DNA from: Falciphora oryzae
Lineage: Eukaryota; Ascomycota; Sordariomycetes; Magnaporthales; Magnaporthaceae
Length of the DNA: 64,000 bases
NCBI GenBank assembly: GCA_000733355.1
Contig: JNVV01000001.1
Location: 3,196,278 to 3,260,277 of the forward strand
Direction of reading: 5' to 3'
Under the pieces are notes generated by a model that saw nothing but the letters and a program-made list of their open reading frames with translations, was not told where the DNA came from and made no database searches. Numbering within the stretch: position 1 is the first letter of the stretch; the number at the start of each line of letters is the position of its first letter. Positions 24,200 to 34,736 of this stretch are shown piece by piece. Made by a program: the position numbers and the translations under genes.

Positions 24200-26343
24200 T
24201 TAGATATCATCTTCCAGGTATTTGTAGGCAAACTTGAAGTCTGCCTTCCTGCGGTTCATCCTAGATAGCCAAACGCCCGTCGTTAGCCATACGGAATTCT
24301 TCGCGTCCAAAGCCAAAAAACCATGGGTACCAAAGTCACTCACCAAGTGCTCTCGTAGTCAAAGAACCGGTAGGTGCCCTGCTCAAACTCTTCCGTGATG
24401 TTCTTGGGCTCCTCGTGACGCTGGAACCAGGTTTGGTACTGCTTATGAAAGCGCCAGCTCTGCTCCTTGAGGGCCTTGGCTGCCAGGAATTGCTGGTACG
24501 TCCCCTGCTTGTAGTAGAAAATATAGAAGAGCGTGTCCGTATCTAGCCGGTTGTAAAGGCGCACGTCGGCAAATATTGGCAGCGGCTCCTGAGGGTATTC
24601 CGAAGACGACTGTACGCGCATCTCGGGCTGGTATGCGGGGAGCGGATCCGCGTCCGACGTGTCCGGCTGGTTCGCCTGCGAGTGAGCCATTGCCCGCAGC
24701 GTCGCCGCCGAGTTCACCGGCGCTGCTCGTTTCTTGGTCATCTCGAACGACTCCACCAGGTCTCGTAACGAAGCGGGCAGGTGGTAAATAGATTCCTCTT
24801 CCGCCTCCTCTTGTGCCTTCTGTGCTGCCGCTGCGGCTGCCGCCGTTGCTGCTGCTGTCGCCGCCGCCTGCGCCTGCGCCGCGGCTGCGGCCTTGGCGGC
24901 CTTGCCCTTTGCCTTTGTTTTCACCCCATTCAGCACACCATTCGCACCTTTGCTCGCTTCTGCTGGATCCGGACCAGACGAGGTCGTTGCTGGAGCCTTC
25001 CCTGCGCTCCGGCTCAACGTGGACTTGGCGCTCTCCTTTCCGGCAAGTTGCGCTGAGGGTGGTTGCGGCGTCAGACCCGATGGCGGTTGTAATTGCGCGC
25101 TGCTCGAGGACGCGGGTTGTGCTGCAATAACGTTGGGAGAGTTGGCCGCGCTGGCCTTCTGCGTTACCGGGGGCATGGGCGATATGACCGGGGCTCCTGG
25201 CGGCGGAGGCAGCGGCGCAATGCCAACGTTGTTCTTGTCGCTGGCTGCAGCCGCGGCGGCGGCAGAAGCGTACTTCAGTCCCTCTCCTGCCGGGCGTGCC
25301 GGTGCTGGCGCAGGCTTCATGCCTGCACTGCTTGACGGAACATTGCTAATGGTCGGCAAAGGTGTGTGCAGGGTGGCTAGTGTGGGCAGTGGCGACTTCA
25401 TCTGGGTTGATGGTCTCCTCTGCCCCGCGTTGGAGGCTTCGGCTGCGGTTCGTGGTTTCGCTGGCGGCGCAGAGGGTGTTGGTCTCGTGTCCTCGGTCGA
25501 CTCTTCTTGTACCGACTGGTTGTCCTGGGACGAGTTTTTGTCGTTGTCCTGGCTCATGCCATAGGCGTCCTCCTCCTCGCCGAGAGCCAGGTCATCGTAC
25601 AGGGTGTCGTCCTCCATGAAGTCATCCTGCATGCCGTCGCTGACGTAGTACTTGATGCTCTCCTCGAGGTCTGTCACCTGGTCGGTCTCGACGCCGCCGT
25701 TTTCCAGCGAGCGCCTGATAAGTTCCAGTTTGCCCTGATGCCACTTGTGCCGCTCGATGATTTCCTCGATCCTGGCCATGCGCTCAGCCTTGGCGCCGGT
25801 CACCTTGCCCTTCTTGACAGTGGCCTGTATTTGCTCGGCCTCGGCCTCTAGCGACTCGATCTGCAGCTCCAGCGCATCGATTGTTGACCCTAGGAACTCG
25901 CTCGCCTCAGCCTTGGCCTGCTCTTTCGGATCCAGTTTCGCCGCGGCCGATAGCCCCTCTTTCGAGTAGGCCTTGGTCTTCATTGCCTTCTCGACGGCCT
26001 TGAACTTCTCCATTTGCTGTGCAGTGTGCAGGGGTGTGTTAGTGACCAATGAAGGCAACCACCATCAGAAGCTACATCAGACGCATACCGTCTCGATCTT
26101 CCTCCTGTTCTCCAGGAGCGGAGCCTTGTCCTTGATGTCATTGCTGGCGGCCCATGTCTTGATCTGATCGCGCAGCCTCTGCAGCTTCTTGATTTCACGC
26201 TTGAGGTTGTCCTCGAGCTTCTCCTTCTGTGCAGGATTTGTTGATTGCTCAATCTTCTCGTAGATTGCTTCAAATTCCGTCACACCTTCTGACACCTTCT
26301 TGAAGCACTTGTCCACCTCCTGTTGCAGCTTCCGTGCGGCCAT
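24200..26343 (-). CDS. CCR4-NOT complex subunit Not3/Not5
   Basis: Three minus-strand exons: 26089-26343, 24344-26016 and 24200-24260, giving 662 aa. The introns are 72 nt (GTATGC...CACAG) and 83 nt (GTGAGT...TCTAG); the second splits the Trp codon of the C-terminal motif. The N terminus ([17 protein letters not shown]..., coiled coil to about residue 240) is the Not3/5 N-terminal domain. The middle is Ala/Pro/Ser/Gln-rich and disordered. The C-terminal NOT box (about residues 550-662) carries the [23 protein letters not shown] and FFDYESTW signatures and ends KYLEDDI after the last splice. Family role: scaffold of the deadenylase and repression complex controlling mRNA decay. Length is close to that of yeast Not5. 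Confidence 0.94.
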
Positions 26344-27696
26344 TGTTGCTAGTTTCCGGGCGGGCGGCCAGGTTGACTTGCTATATTCGCTGACTGTGGT
26401 TCGTAGGGGATAGAAGATGCGCAGCTTCGGCTGGCGAGTGAGGAGTCGAGTTGTCGGAGTGATGAATGACAAAGCGATGTGGCAATACCGGTCACGGCCA
26501 AGCTATCTGTTGAAGGGGTGGTGCCGCGCAGGCAACGAGACGTCAGCGGGGGCGGGGAAGCTCGACAAAAAGCTTGCTGTAGAGGACGTATAGCGGACGG
26601 CATGCGTGAGTGGTGGGTAGGTAGGTGGGCAGTGATGATGTCGGCGCGCGTGGTGGACGGTGATGGAAAGCTTCAATGGTAGAGCCGTGGGTCAGAACCA
26701 ACCGACGACGGCGAAATTTTGGGCGCAGACGAAGGGCGGCAACAAAAGGGTTTCCAAACCTGTGAAAGCTGCCCTGTGAGAGGCAGGCAGTGCGCCTGAT
26801 AATGGTTCGCCTGGCTGCTGGCCTCAGTCGGCGGGTATGTGGTGGTAAAAGGGGCCTCAATCGGCTGTTTGCTGCATGGATTGAATGAAGCCAAAGTCGT
26901 GGCGCCCATTTGCTGCAGTGGTACGTACGGCTGGAGATTGAACCAGCTTGGGGGACGCGATCCAGCCGCCCGCGCTGCGAAAGTACACGTGGGCCCAGCC
27001 TTGTTAGGGCACGCCACCTGCGACTAGCTGCAATGGTCACAGCCAGCCCGGAGAAGCGCTGGTTTTGAGATGAGCCCGAGACACTGACGTGGAGAGTTTG
27101 GTTTCTGTCGTCTAATCCTGTCAATTGAAATAAATGACTAGAAACGCTCCGGGGAAACGAGCTGCTGCTATCGCGGACCGACAGGAGAATACCAAACAGT
27201 CCGGCCCAGCTCGCAGAGCAACGAGGTGCTGAAATGTGGGCCCTCCCCGAGCTGGTGTGTCACATGATACCCACCCAGTGTTTCCATTTGATGCCACGCC
27301 ACCCAGCCTGGCGCATGCGAAACCGGCAGTAGCGCTGTCCACGTAGAGGGGGGTTGTTTGCCATTCCTCCAGCTGCTCCAATTTCGACAACCCCCGTCGG
27401 CAGCCAACGCAATTCACCCCTTGACGCCTCGACGGTTCCAAACGCGACCGACGTCTCAAGCTCAGTGCAAAAGTAAAGACAACACCCGTTTATCTATTGA
27501 TACCTGGTGATTGTAGGAGCGCCGGATACTGCAGCAGCCGCGCCACAATAACCAACAAGACCCAGACGAAACGAATTGGGTTTGTTTTTTTTGCTGTGTG
27601 ACGGCTGGACGCCTGCAGCCGGTTGCGTAGACAACTGGGAGGCACGGGGAAAGAAGACGAAAAAAGAAAGAGAAAAATAGAAAAAAGCAAAACAAG
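26344..27696. promoter_or_regulatory. divergent intergenic region, Not3/5 and DTD
   Basis: 1.35 kb between two head-to-head start codons; it must contain both promoters. A pyrimidine-rich minus-strand and purine-rich plus-strand stretch (about 27640-27695) directly precedes the deacylase ATG. Short frames on both strands show no recognisable domain. Confidence 0.5.
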
Positions 27697-28480
27697 ATGA
27701 AAGGTTGGCAGGCACTTACGACTCTCGAATTCTGCTTCGTGTTTCTCATACAGTTGCGTTATCACAGTAATTTTGCAAAGGGTCCTGTCTGCTAGCGTCA
27801 CGGTGGACAAGAAGATGGTGTCCTCCATCGGAAAGGGCATCCTCGTCCTCGCCGCCGTGGCCCCCGGAGATACGGAGAAAGAATGCGAGTCCATGGCGGC
27901 CAAGCTGCTCAAGATCAGGCTTTGGGATGACGATTCTGGCGGCAGAGTTGGTATCCCTCCCTGCCGTGCTGTCTCAGCTGCTTGATCTGACTCTCTTGGC
28001 CGCCACAGTGGAAGCACAGCGTCAAAGATATAAAGGGGGAGGTGCTTTGTGGTACGCTTGTCTCTTGTCTTTCTCAATTCGTCTGCCGGTGCCGGACCAG
28101 TCTTCTCACACCCTTGCTATGCTAGTGTCCCAGTTTACACTCCTGGCATCGACAAAAAAGGGAAGCAAGCCAGACTTCCACGGGGCCATGGGGGGTGAGG
28201 ATGCCAAGCGGCTATACCACCATTTCCTCCAGAAGGTCAAGGACGGCTACGAAGCCGACAAGGTGAAAGACGGCGTCTTCCAGGCCATGATGGAGGTGGC
28301 TCTGGTCAACGATGGCCCTGTAAGTTTTGCTGCTCCGACTCCACGGCAGGTTACCTTCTAACGCATGCGTGCAAACAGGTTACGCTAGAATTCAACGTCG
28401 AGCCCCCGAAGCCGAAAACTCCAAAAGGGACGCCGAGCGCCGCTGAGAGAGTGGCGGAGGCTCCATCGCCAGCCCCTTAA
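27697..28480 (+). CDS. D-aminoacyl-tRNA deacylase (DTD)
   Basis: Five exons: 27697-27703, 27768-27946, 28009-28051, 28126-28319 and 28379-28480, giving 174 aa. The first exon is only 7 nt (ATG AAA G). Joining it across a 64-nt intron to TA-ATT-TTG-CAA gives MKVILQRV, the expected DTD N terminus. The other introns are 62, 74 and 59 nt. The two family signatures are present: SQFTLLA (with the catalytic-region Thr) and NDGPVT, the cross-subunit Gly-cisPro motif, split by the last intron. DTD removes D-amino acids (and mischarged Gly) from tRNA and acts as a homodimer in the cytosol. The C terminus has about 25 extra Pro/Ala/Lys-rich residues compared with bacterial DTD, probably disordered. Confidence 0.92.
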
Positions 28481-29205
28481 AAGATGCGACTTCCAAGCGG
28501 AGGATCCCTTTGGATACGACTCTATCCTAGCTATCCCGTCGGCGTCCTGCGAAGAGAATAGCTTCAAACATGGGCAGATATTCCGACCAGGCCCCGTGCG
28601 AGTTACAGAGTAGGCGCATCGTCTCTTCTTTTCGGCAGAGAAAGGGAAACAAGCTCGCTTCCCGGCGCAAACCCAATCACAACCAAACAACTCGCTTGGC
28701 GGTCCAAATCATTTCCCAATTCGGACGACGCTTTGTGCCCCACACGCATCGGACGCTTGACCCACACCCAATGCAATAGATCTGATGTTTGTGCCCCTCA
28801 CTCGGTCAGTTTGCACTTAGCCGTAGTGGGGGTGGCAGCGGAAGCTCTGTAGAATCTTCCATGAGAATCCCCGAGGCTCTCCCCTCTCACGGTGCCTGGC
28901 AGGCGGGCGGGCAGGCTGCTGGTCTTGGTCTGGGACCGACCGGCCTGTGCTCCATACATAAACATAGAACACCGGCAAGCTCCAAGTCGAAAGAGACGAC
29001 GTCAAGCTTAGCAACCCCATCCAGACCCGGCGTGCTTCCTCCTGTGACAACAGCGATTTATTCGCACACGTGCTCCTGCTCGATTCGATTCGCGCGCATC
29101 CGGTGATTCTTTTAAACGGAGTCAGCCCGTCCAAGCTCCAGACAAGTCCGAGGAACGACCTACCAGCCAACCCCATTCTTCAGTCCGCGCCCCCAGCAAC
29201 ACACA
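28481..29205. other. intergenic region
   Basis: About 725 nt between the deacylase stop and the cyclophilin start. The final 100 nt are CA-rich and CT-rich, as in leaders of highly expressed fungal genes. No RNA gene or repeat was seen. Confidence 0.5.
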
Positions 29206-30439
29206 ATGTCGGCCGAGGAGAGCACCAAGGCGCCGCGGAGCCGCGTCTTCTTCGACATCACCATCGGCGACAAGCCCGCCGGGCGCGTCACCTTTGAGCT
29301 GTTCAACGATGTCGTGCCCAAGACGGCCGACAACTTCCGCGCCCTGTGCACGGGCGAGAAGGGCGTCGGCAAGTCGGGCAAGCCCTTGCACTACAAGGGC
29401 TCAGGCTTCCATCGCGTCATCAAGCAGTTCATGATCCAGGGCGGCGACTTCACTGCCGGTAACGGCACCGGCGGCGAGTCCATCTACGGCGAGAAGTTCG
29501 AGGATGAGAACTTTGAGCTGAAGCACGACCGCCCATTCCTGCTCAGCATGGCCAATGCTGGTCCTGGTGAGTTGCTGGTTCATGCACCTGCCTGTCGAGC
29601 ATCTAAATAGTGGCACTTCTAGATTAACGCGTGCTTTTTCCTTCACTTCGCCCTCAGCCACCAATGGATCCCAATTCTTCGTCACGACCGTCGAGACGCC
29701 CCACCTGGACGGCAAGCACGTCGTGTTCGGCAAGGTCATCTCGGGCAAGTCGGTCGTGCGCCAGATCGAGAACCTGGCCACTCACGCAGGCGACAAGCCC
29801 GTCAAGGACGCCGTCATCGCCGACTGCGGCGAGCTGCCCGCCGGCGCCGAGATCAGCCAGCAGGTAAAGGAGGCAGATAAATATGGTGACAAATATGAGG
29901 ACTTCCCCGAAGACGAAGAAGGGGCGGGCTCCGAGGACGGCGTGACCGCCGCCCGCGTCATCCAGGTCGCCTCGGACTGCAAGGACTTCGGCAACAAGGC
30001 CTTCAAGGCCGGCGACTTCGCCGTCGCCCTCGACAAGTACCAAAAGGGCCTGCGCTACCTCAACGAGGAGCCCGACCTGGACGCCGACGGCACCCCCGCC
30101 GACGCCAAGCAGCGCATCGACGCCCTGCGCTTCACCCTCAACAACAACTCGGCCCTGATGAACATCAAGCTGGCCGCCTGGGACGACGCAAAGGCCGCGG
30201 CCGACAGCGCCCTCCGCGTCAGCTCCGTCTCGGGCGCCGACCGCGCAAAGGCCCTGTACCGCCGCGGCCTCGCCCTCGTCAAGCTCAAGGACGAGGACGG
30301 CGCCCTCAGAGACCTCGAGGAGGCCAGCAAGCTCGTCCCCGGCGACGCCGCCATCGCCAACGAGCTGGCCACCGTCAAGAAGGCCTCGGCAGCCCGCCTG
30401 GCCAAGGAGAAGGCTGCGTACAAGAAGTTCTTTGATTGA
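29206..30439 (+). CDS. cyclophilin-40 type peptidyl-prolyl isomerase with TPR repeats
   Basis: Two exons, 29206-29566 and 29658-30439, give 380 aa; the 91-nt intron (GTGAGT...CCTCAG) splits an Ala codon at [11 protein letters not shown]. Residues about 10-175 are the cyclophilin domain. The active-site segment [15 protein letters not shown] holds the catalytic Arg and the conserved Phe and Gln. The position of the cyclosporin-contacting Trp is His ([13 protein letters not shown]), as is usual for Cyp40. The C-terminal half has TPR-type helices ([44 protein letters not shown]) that bind the C-terminal EEVD of Hsp90. Role: Hsp90 co-chaperone and prolyl isomerase in the cytosol. Length matches the family (about 370 aa). 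Confidence 0.95.
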
Positions 30440-31130
30440 TTGCATTCATAGAATGGGGTGTGAGGAGGCGGGGTCGCATCTAGAAAGTCAACATCCACGT
30501 TGATATCATTTCGGGCTGGAGAATGGCCAGTTGGACGGGAATAAAACAGAAGTTCAGGTGGCAAGGGTAAAACAGCGTGTGAATAGGAGCACGGGAGTCA
30601 CAAGGTGTTTAAATGGGTGACTTTTGCTATTAGTCTAGCACAGGGCGTCAGGGCTTTCCTTTCAATGCATATACCATCATTTTAAAGACAATGTCTCGGC
30701 CTGCTTACCCTAAATATTGCCGTGGATGTCTACGTCGATTCACTTCGCACAGGGCCGTTATAGCAGCAGCCTTGTAGTGAGATATATCACAGATTATTGC
30801 CGATATTGGCCTATTTTAACAGTGTGATGATGCCCGGCTGGGTTTCAGGACCATTTCCAGGCCTCAATGAACGCCGATAGACCACCCAAAGTGTACATTT
30901 TGCGCCAGTAAATAAAGCACGAGCAAACAGTATCCTCCAGCCCTCCGACCTTGTCTGGGCCCAGCATGGTTCTAAACTCATGTTGCCGGTCTCAAATGAT
31001 GCTCCTGGTTCGTTGCGCCAAGCAAATGCTAGTCAATATACGCCTGTTGGGACTACAATAGTCCACCGAATCCGACCTCGGCGCTTTTCGCAAATCTAGC
31101 GTCGTGCGCGCTTCCTCATATCCCTCCTCA
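30440..31130. other. convergent 3' intergenic region
   Basis: About 690 nt, AT-richer than its flanks, between the Cyp40 stop (+) and the Rad9/Crb2-like stop (-). It should contain both 3' UTRs. No other feature was recognised. Confidence 0.5.
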
Positions 31131-34100
31131 TTACTCCTTCATCTCGTCTGCCTCGATAAGTCTCCCGAGGATCAAGCTTTGGATAACAAGCTCGTTGCTC
31201 AGGGTCCGGATCCTCTTTGGTGGCGGACCTGAGTACCCCACCATCGATGTCGCTGCGGAGGTAGCTGCAGAGCCTCGTTTTCGTTTCTTGCCCTTCGTAT
31301 CGAGTGACCCAGATGGGGCATCCGTTGATTTCGAGATCGACATTGTTGCCGGCGCTTTGTCAAAGAGAGCGCCCTTGTCGGTCTTCTCATCAAGGTATAC
31401 CCAGTCATAGGGTTGACCGAGGTTCTCCATCTCCTTCAACCTGGCGCGTGCCTCTTCGACCGTGAACACCCTTGTCAGGGACGCTCCCAGCGCCTGGGCG
31501 AGGAAGATATAGGGCGTCGTCTTGGCCGTGTCGGCCCGCTTCATCACGAGCAGGATGTTACTTCCGTTGAGGAGCCGCGGTCTTCGGTTAACGACGTCCT
31601 GCAGCAAGGCCGTCTTCGCATCGTAGGGGGCCAAGTTCCTCGACCTCGTGGCATCGCCAAGAAACGAGGACTGTCCGGCGCACAGGAGGTAGGGGGACCA
31701 GTCAACAATCTCGTTCCTGTCTACGCACGTGGTAACCCAGCGAGCGGATAGGCAGGGTAGACCAAGTGCTAGGGCCTGCATGTACTTGGTTTTGCGGGAG
31801 TGGCCGTCGGCAATCAGGGCAGCGAATCCAACGACCCGCGCGGCGGCTGCGGTGAGCTTGATGTCCGGGTCCAAATGGGGTGCCTCTGTAGGACTGGTAG
31901 CGGCGCTTTTCACGTGCTGAACCTCAAAAAGCTCGTCAAAGCCGATCTCTAACACCCTGCCGCCCGACTGCCGGATCTTCTTAGTCACCGTCGCCACACT
32001 CTCGGTTCGGCCATTGTACACGACGCGGCTGCTCTTCCCTGTCGACTGAAATGAGATGGCAAACACCATGCCGTCGAAAATCTTGGGTCCCCGAACAGAC
32101 CCTTCGGTGGCCGGAACGTCGTGGGTTGACAGGGTTGAGAGCCTCCCCAGTCTCAACGCTCGAAGATTGTGCTCCGGGGCTGGAGTCTCGCCACGGGCAA
32201 GCTCGTCAGTCGAAGGCGGAGAGCGCTGTACACTTCGTCGAGTCACACGCCCCGATGTGGCGCTTTCGTTCGCTGGTAGGGGAAGTGGTTGTGTCGCACC
32301 ACGCCTGTGAGCCTTTGCGCCAGCAGGCGAAGATAGCATGCTCTTCCGGCTAGTCTCTGTTCCCGGGGTAGTGCTGCTGGAAATGTTGGGGGTCCCCGTC
32401 AGACTTGTCAGGGCTGAGGTAGGGGGAGCCAGGCTTGGAGCGGGACTCTTGGGCGCAAGCGGTGTATCGGCCTGTTTTTGGCCTCGAACAGCTCTAGCAT
32501 CATTTGCTGCTTGGATCTCGGACGCTGATGGCGAGAACTGTGGCGCCTTGCTCGTCAACACCTGTGACGGCTTGGGCTTCATGGGTGGGAGACTCGGGGA
32601 CTGTGTGTCTGCAAGGTCACTTGGAATCTCCGGGATTGACAGCGGGGCGATGATAGGGTTAGAAGAACGAGCGGCGGCCCGGGAAGCTGCCCTCCTCGAC
32701 CTGGCGTCCGGGGGAGGACTCGTTTCTGGGATCGCCTCCCTGCTGGAGACGGCGACATTGGGGCGGGCCTTCTCCTGCGAGTCTGCAACACTGCCCTGAC
32801 TTTGAGTAGGGCTGTCGCTATCAAACTTGTAAGGGTCTTTTCTGCGGCCCTGTGCGATGGGCCTTTGGGCAGCGGCGGGGGGCCGCGAGCGTGCCACTTT
32901 TTTGTTTGTTGATGGGACCTCGACCTCGTCTTCCTCATCCACACCTCTTGAACTTTTCTGCGAAACTGTCAGAGACTTCAGTGTCTTTGATGCCGCATTT
33001 CGCTTTGAGCGGGCCCGTTTCCGACGGATGAAGTCTTCGTCGTCACTGGAATTGCTGCCACCTGCTTGGTCCGCCTTGAGCTCCGAGAGCTCCCGCCGTT
33101 TCTGGGAGAGCCTCATGGGTTCGTAGTGATCCATCGGCTCTGGAAAGGCCCTCTGCGGGGCTGTTTTGGGTTGAGGCGACTCTGGAATTTCGGGATCGTC
33201 TAGTTCGGGTATAGATGATCCGTTTACCAAAGGTGTGGCTACCTCATCATACGGCCGTGATGATGTGACTGGCGGAAGCTGAGGGCTGGAGGGATAGACC
33301 GAGGGGGATGTGTTTAGGGCAGGGTCACGCCTCCTGAGAGGAGACGTAGGCGCAGGCGGATTCGGGGAGATGGAGTTATTGAGGAACATGTCTGGTGATG
33401 GCCTGGAGGACGTGGGACTCCTGACGGCGGCTTGGACGGCAGACGAGAACTGGGTCTGCTTGAATAGCTCCGACATGGGGGCCACCATGCCCATATTCCT
33501 CCCTGCAAAGGGGTTTGCAGGCGTCTCCGGCGGCGGCATCAGCGGCGCGGATGCGACCTGCGAGTCGGTCCGGGTCGACGGCCTGAGGCTGAGATCCGGG
33601 TCTCCCGTCTCGCGGCCCGCAACAGACTCCGTATCGTCATCACCCTTGTCGCTGAACTGGAACCTGACAGCGCCATTATCGTCGTCGCTCAAGGGAGAGG
33701 TTCGGTCATGTGACGCGCCCTCACCGTGATCTGCGGGCGGGGCGGTGTCCTGAAGGCCATCATCGTCGCCGAGAGAGTTATGGGGGAAGTAGCGGTCGTA
33801 GCTGCCAGTCCGTTCCTCGTTGGACTGTGTTGTCGATTGAGTGTAACTCATCTTTGCGCCTGAGGCCGTCCCGCCGTCCGGCGGTGGCGGCACATGGAGC
33901 TCGTCTGGTGATGCGTGGTCTGGCAGTGCAGACAGCGAGGCGTCTGGATTTGCGGCTGTGACTGCCTCATCTACTGCGTCCCCAGGCTGGCCCGCGAGGG
34001 TAACATTCAGCTCGCCCTCGGTCTCCTCCGGCGGCAGCACGTAAGAATCCTGATGGCCAGCCTGGTTTAGCTGCAGACTCGGATGCGCGACAGCGTCGAC

Positions 34101-34211
34101 ATGCAAAGGCGTGCGCGCAGCGTCTGGCTCATGTGACGTCGCTGCGAGCGTCGCGTTTTGGCGCGTCTTGGTGGTGCTAGGCGGCTGTTCGCGATTTAAT
34201 GTCAGTGCCAT
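31131..34211 (-). CDS. Rad9/Crb2/53BP1-type DNA-damage checkpoint protein
   Basis: A single open frame of 1026 aa. The C-terminal third carries tandem BRCT-type domains: the first from about residue 695 (KIFDGMVFAISFQS..., QSGGRVLEIGFDELFEV, then LPCLSARWVTTCVDRNEIVDW), the second from about residue 870 (SNILLVMKR..., PYDWVYLDEK). The N-terminal 690 residues are disordered and rich in Ser/Pro with many SQ/TQ sites (for example TQSQ and DSQEK around residue 460), the usual targets of Mec1/Tel1-type kinases. This matches the adaptor that links damaged chromatin to the Rad53/Chk kinases. I do not see a clear Tudor domain ahead of the BRCTs. The start at 34211 is the first ATG in frame; further upstream exons are possible. 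Confidence 0.82.
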   Translation of the reverse strand: MALTLNREQPPSTTKTRQNATLAATSHEPDAARTPLHVDAVAHPSLQLNQAGHQDSYVLPPEETEGELNVTLAGQPGDAVDEAVTAANPDASLSALPDHASPDELHVPPPPDGGTASGAKMSYTQSTTQSNEERTGSYDRYFPHNSLGDDDGLQDTAPPADHGEGASHDRTSPLSDDDNGAVRFQFSDKGDDDTESVAGRETGDPDLSLRPSTRTDSQVASAPLMPPPETPANPFAGRNMGMVAPMSELFKQTQFSSAVQAAVRSPTSSRPSPDMFLNNSISPNPPAPTSPLRRRDPALNTSPSVYPSSPQLPPVTSSRPYDEVATPLVNGSSIPELDDPEIPESPQPKTAPQRAFPEPMDHYEPMRLSQKRRELSELKADQAGGSNSSDDEDFIRRKRARSKRNAASKTLKSLTVSQKSSRGVDEEDEVEVPSTNKKVARSRPPAAAQRPIAQGRRKDPYKFDSDSPTQSQGSVADSQEKARPNVAVSSREAIPETSPPPDARSRRAASRAAARSSNPIIAPLSIPEIPSDLADTQSPSLPPMKPKPSQVLTSKAPQFSPSASEIQAANDARAVRGQKQADTPLAPKSPAPSLAPPTSALTSLTGTPNISSSTTPGTETSRKSMLSSPAGAKAHRRGATQPLPLPANESATSGRVTRRSVQRSPPSTDELARGETPAPEHNLRALRLGRLSTLSTHDVPATEGSVRGPKIFDGMVFAISFQSTGKSSRVVYNGRTESVATVTKKIRQSGGRVLEIGFDELFEVQHVKSAATSPTEAPHLDPDIKLTAAAARVVGFAALIADGHSRKTKYMQALALGLPCLSARWVTTCVDRNEIVDWSPYLLCAGQSSFLGDATRSRNLAPYDAKTALLQDVVNRRPRLLNGSNILLVMKRADTAKTTPYIFLAQALGASLTRVFTVEEARARLKEMENLGQPYDWVYLDEKTDKGALFDKAPATMSISKSTDAPSGSLDTKGKKRKRGSAATSAATSMVGYSGPPPKRIRTLSNELVIQSLILGRLIEADEMKE

Positions 34212-34736
34212 CCTTGCCCACGGCTAGTGCTGCACAGGACCCTCCCTGCACGATCGCCCGACCCATGTGCGAGGCTGCAGGGAACTTACTGGCATTTGCT
34301 TGCGCATCTTCCGTCGAGGTGCCATCTTGTTTCCCGTCACATATGTTTGCGTAACTGGTGCTCGTATTATTATTTTTTTTTCCCCCTCTTTGTTTAGCCT
34401 CGGAACTTACCCGACTCTGGGAGTGGTTTCCTTACCTTTGGGCCTTTGCGCCCGGGCTGATTGTGGCTTGGCTGTTGAATTCGAGCATCTTGTGGAGATC
34501 GCAGGTGGCGGCGAACTGCTAAGCTGTTGCAAGACAATGCATCTGTTAGCCTACACGCTCAATTTGATTTTTGGTCCGGGATGAGCCGGGTAGGAGTGAG
34601 ACGAGCACTGGAGACTGACTATTCCCACTCCAAACTGGTTTCGGTAGCGATCTACCAGTTCCTGGGTGTCTTGCGACTCGTTTTTGCCCTCCAAGGCTTT
34701 CTGCTCCGCGGCTGCAACGGTCGCGGACGGGGCCAT
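34177..34736 (-). CDS. possible small spliced gene, unknown function
   Basis: Candidate exons on the minus strand: 34629-34736 (from MAPSATVAAAEQ...), 34436-34518 and 34177-34354, giving about 122 aa. The introns are GTGGGA...CTTAG (110 nt, with a perfect GCTAAC branch point) and GTAAGG...CACCAG (81 nt, with GCTAAAC). The composition, hydrophilic with a short helical start (QELVDRYRNQFG), looks coding, but no family is recognised. Against it: the predicted 3' end overlaps the start of the Rad9/Crb2-like frame at 34211 in a different frame. A strong GTAAGT near 34287 may start a further intron, so the 3' structure is unsure. It might instead be the leader exons of the checkpoint gene. Confidence 0.35.
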
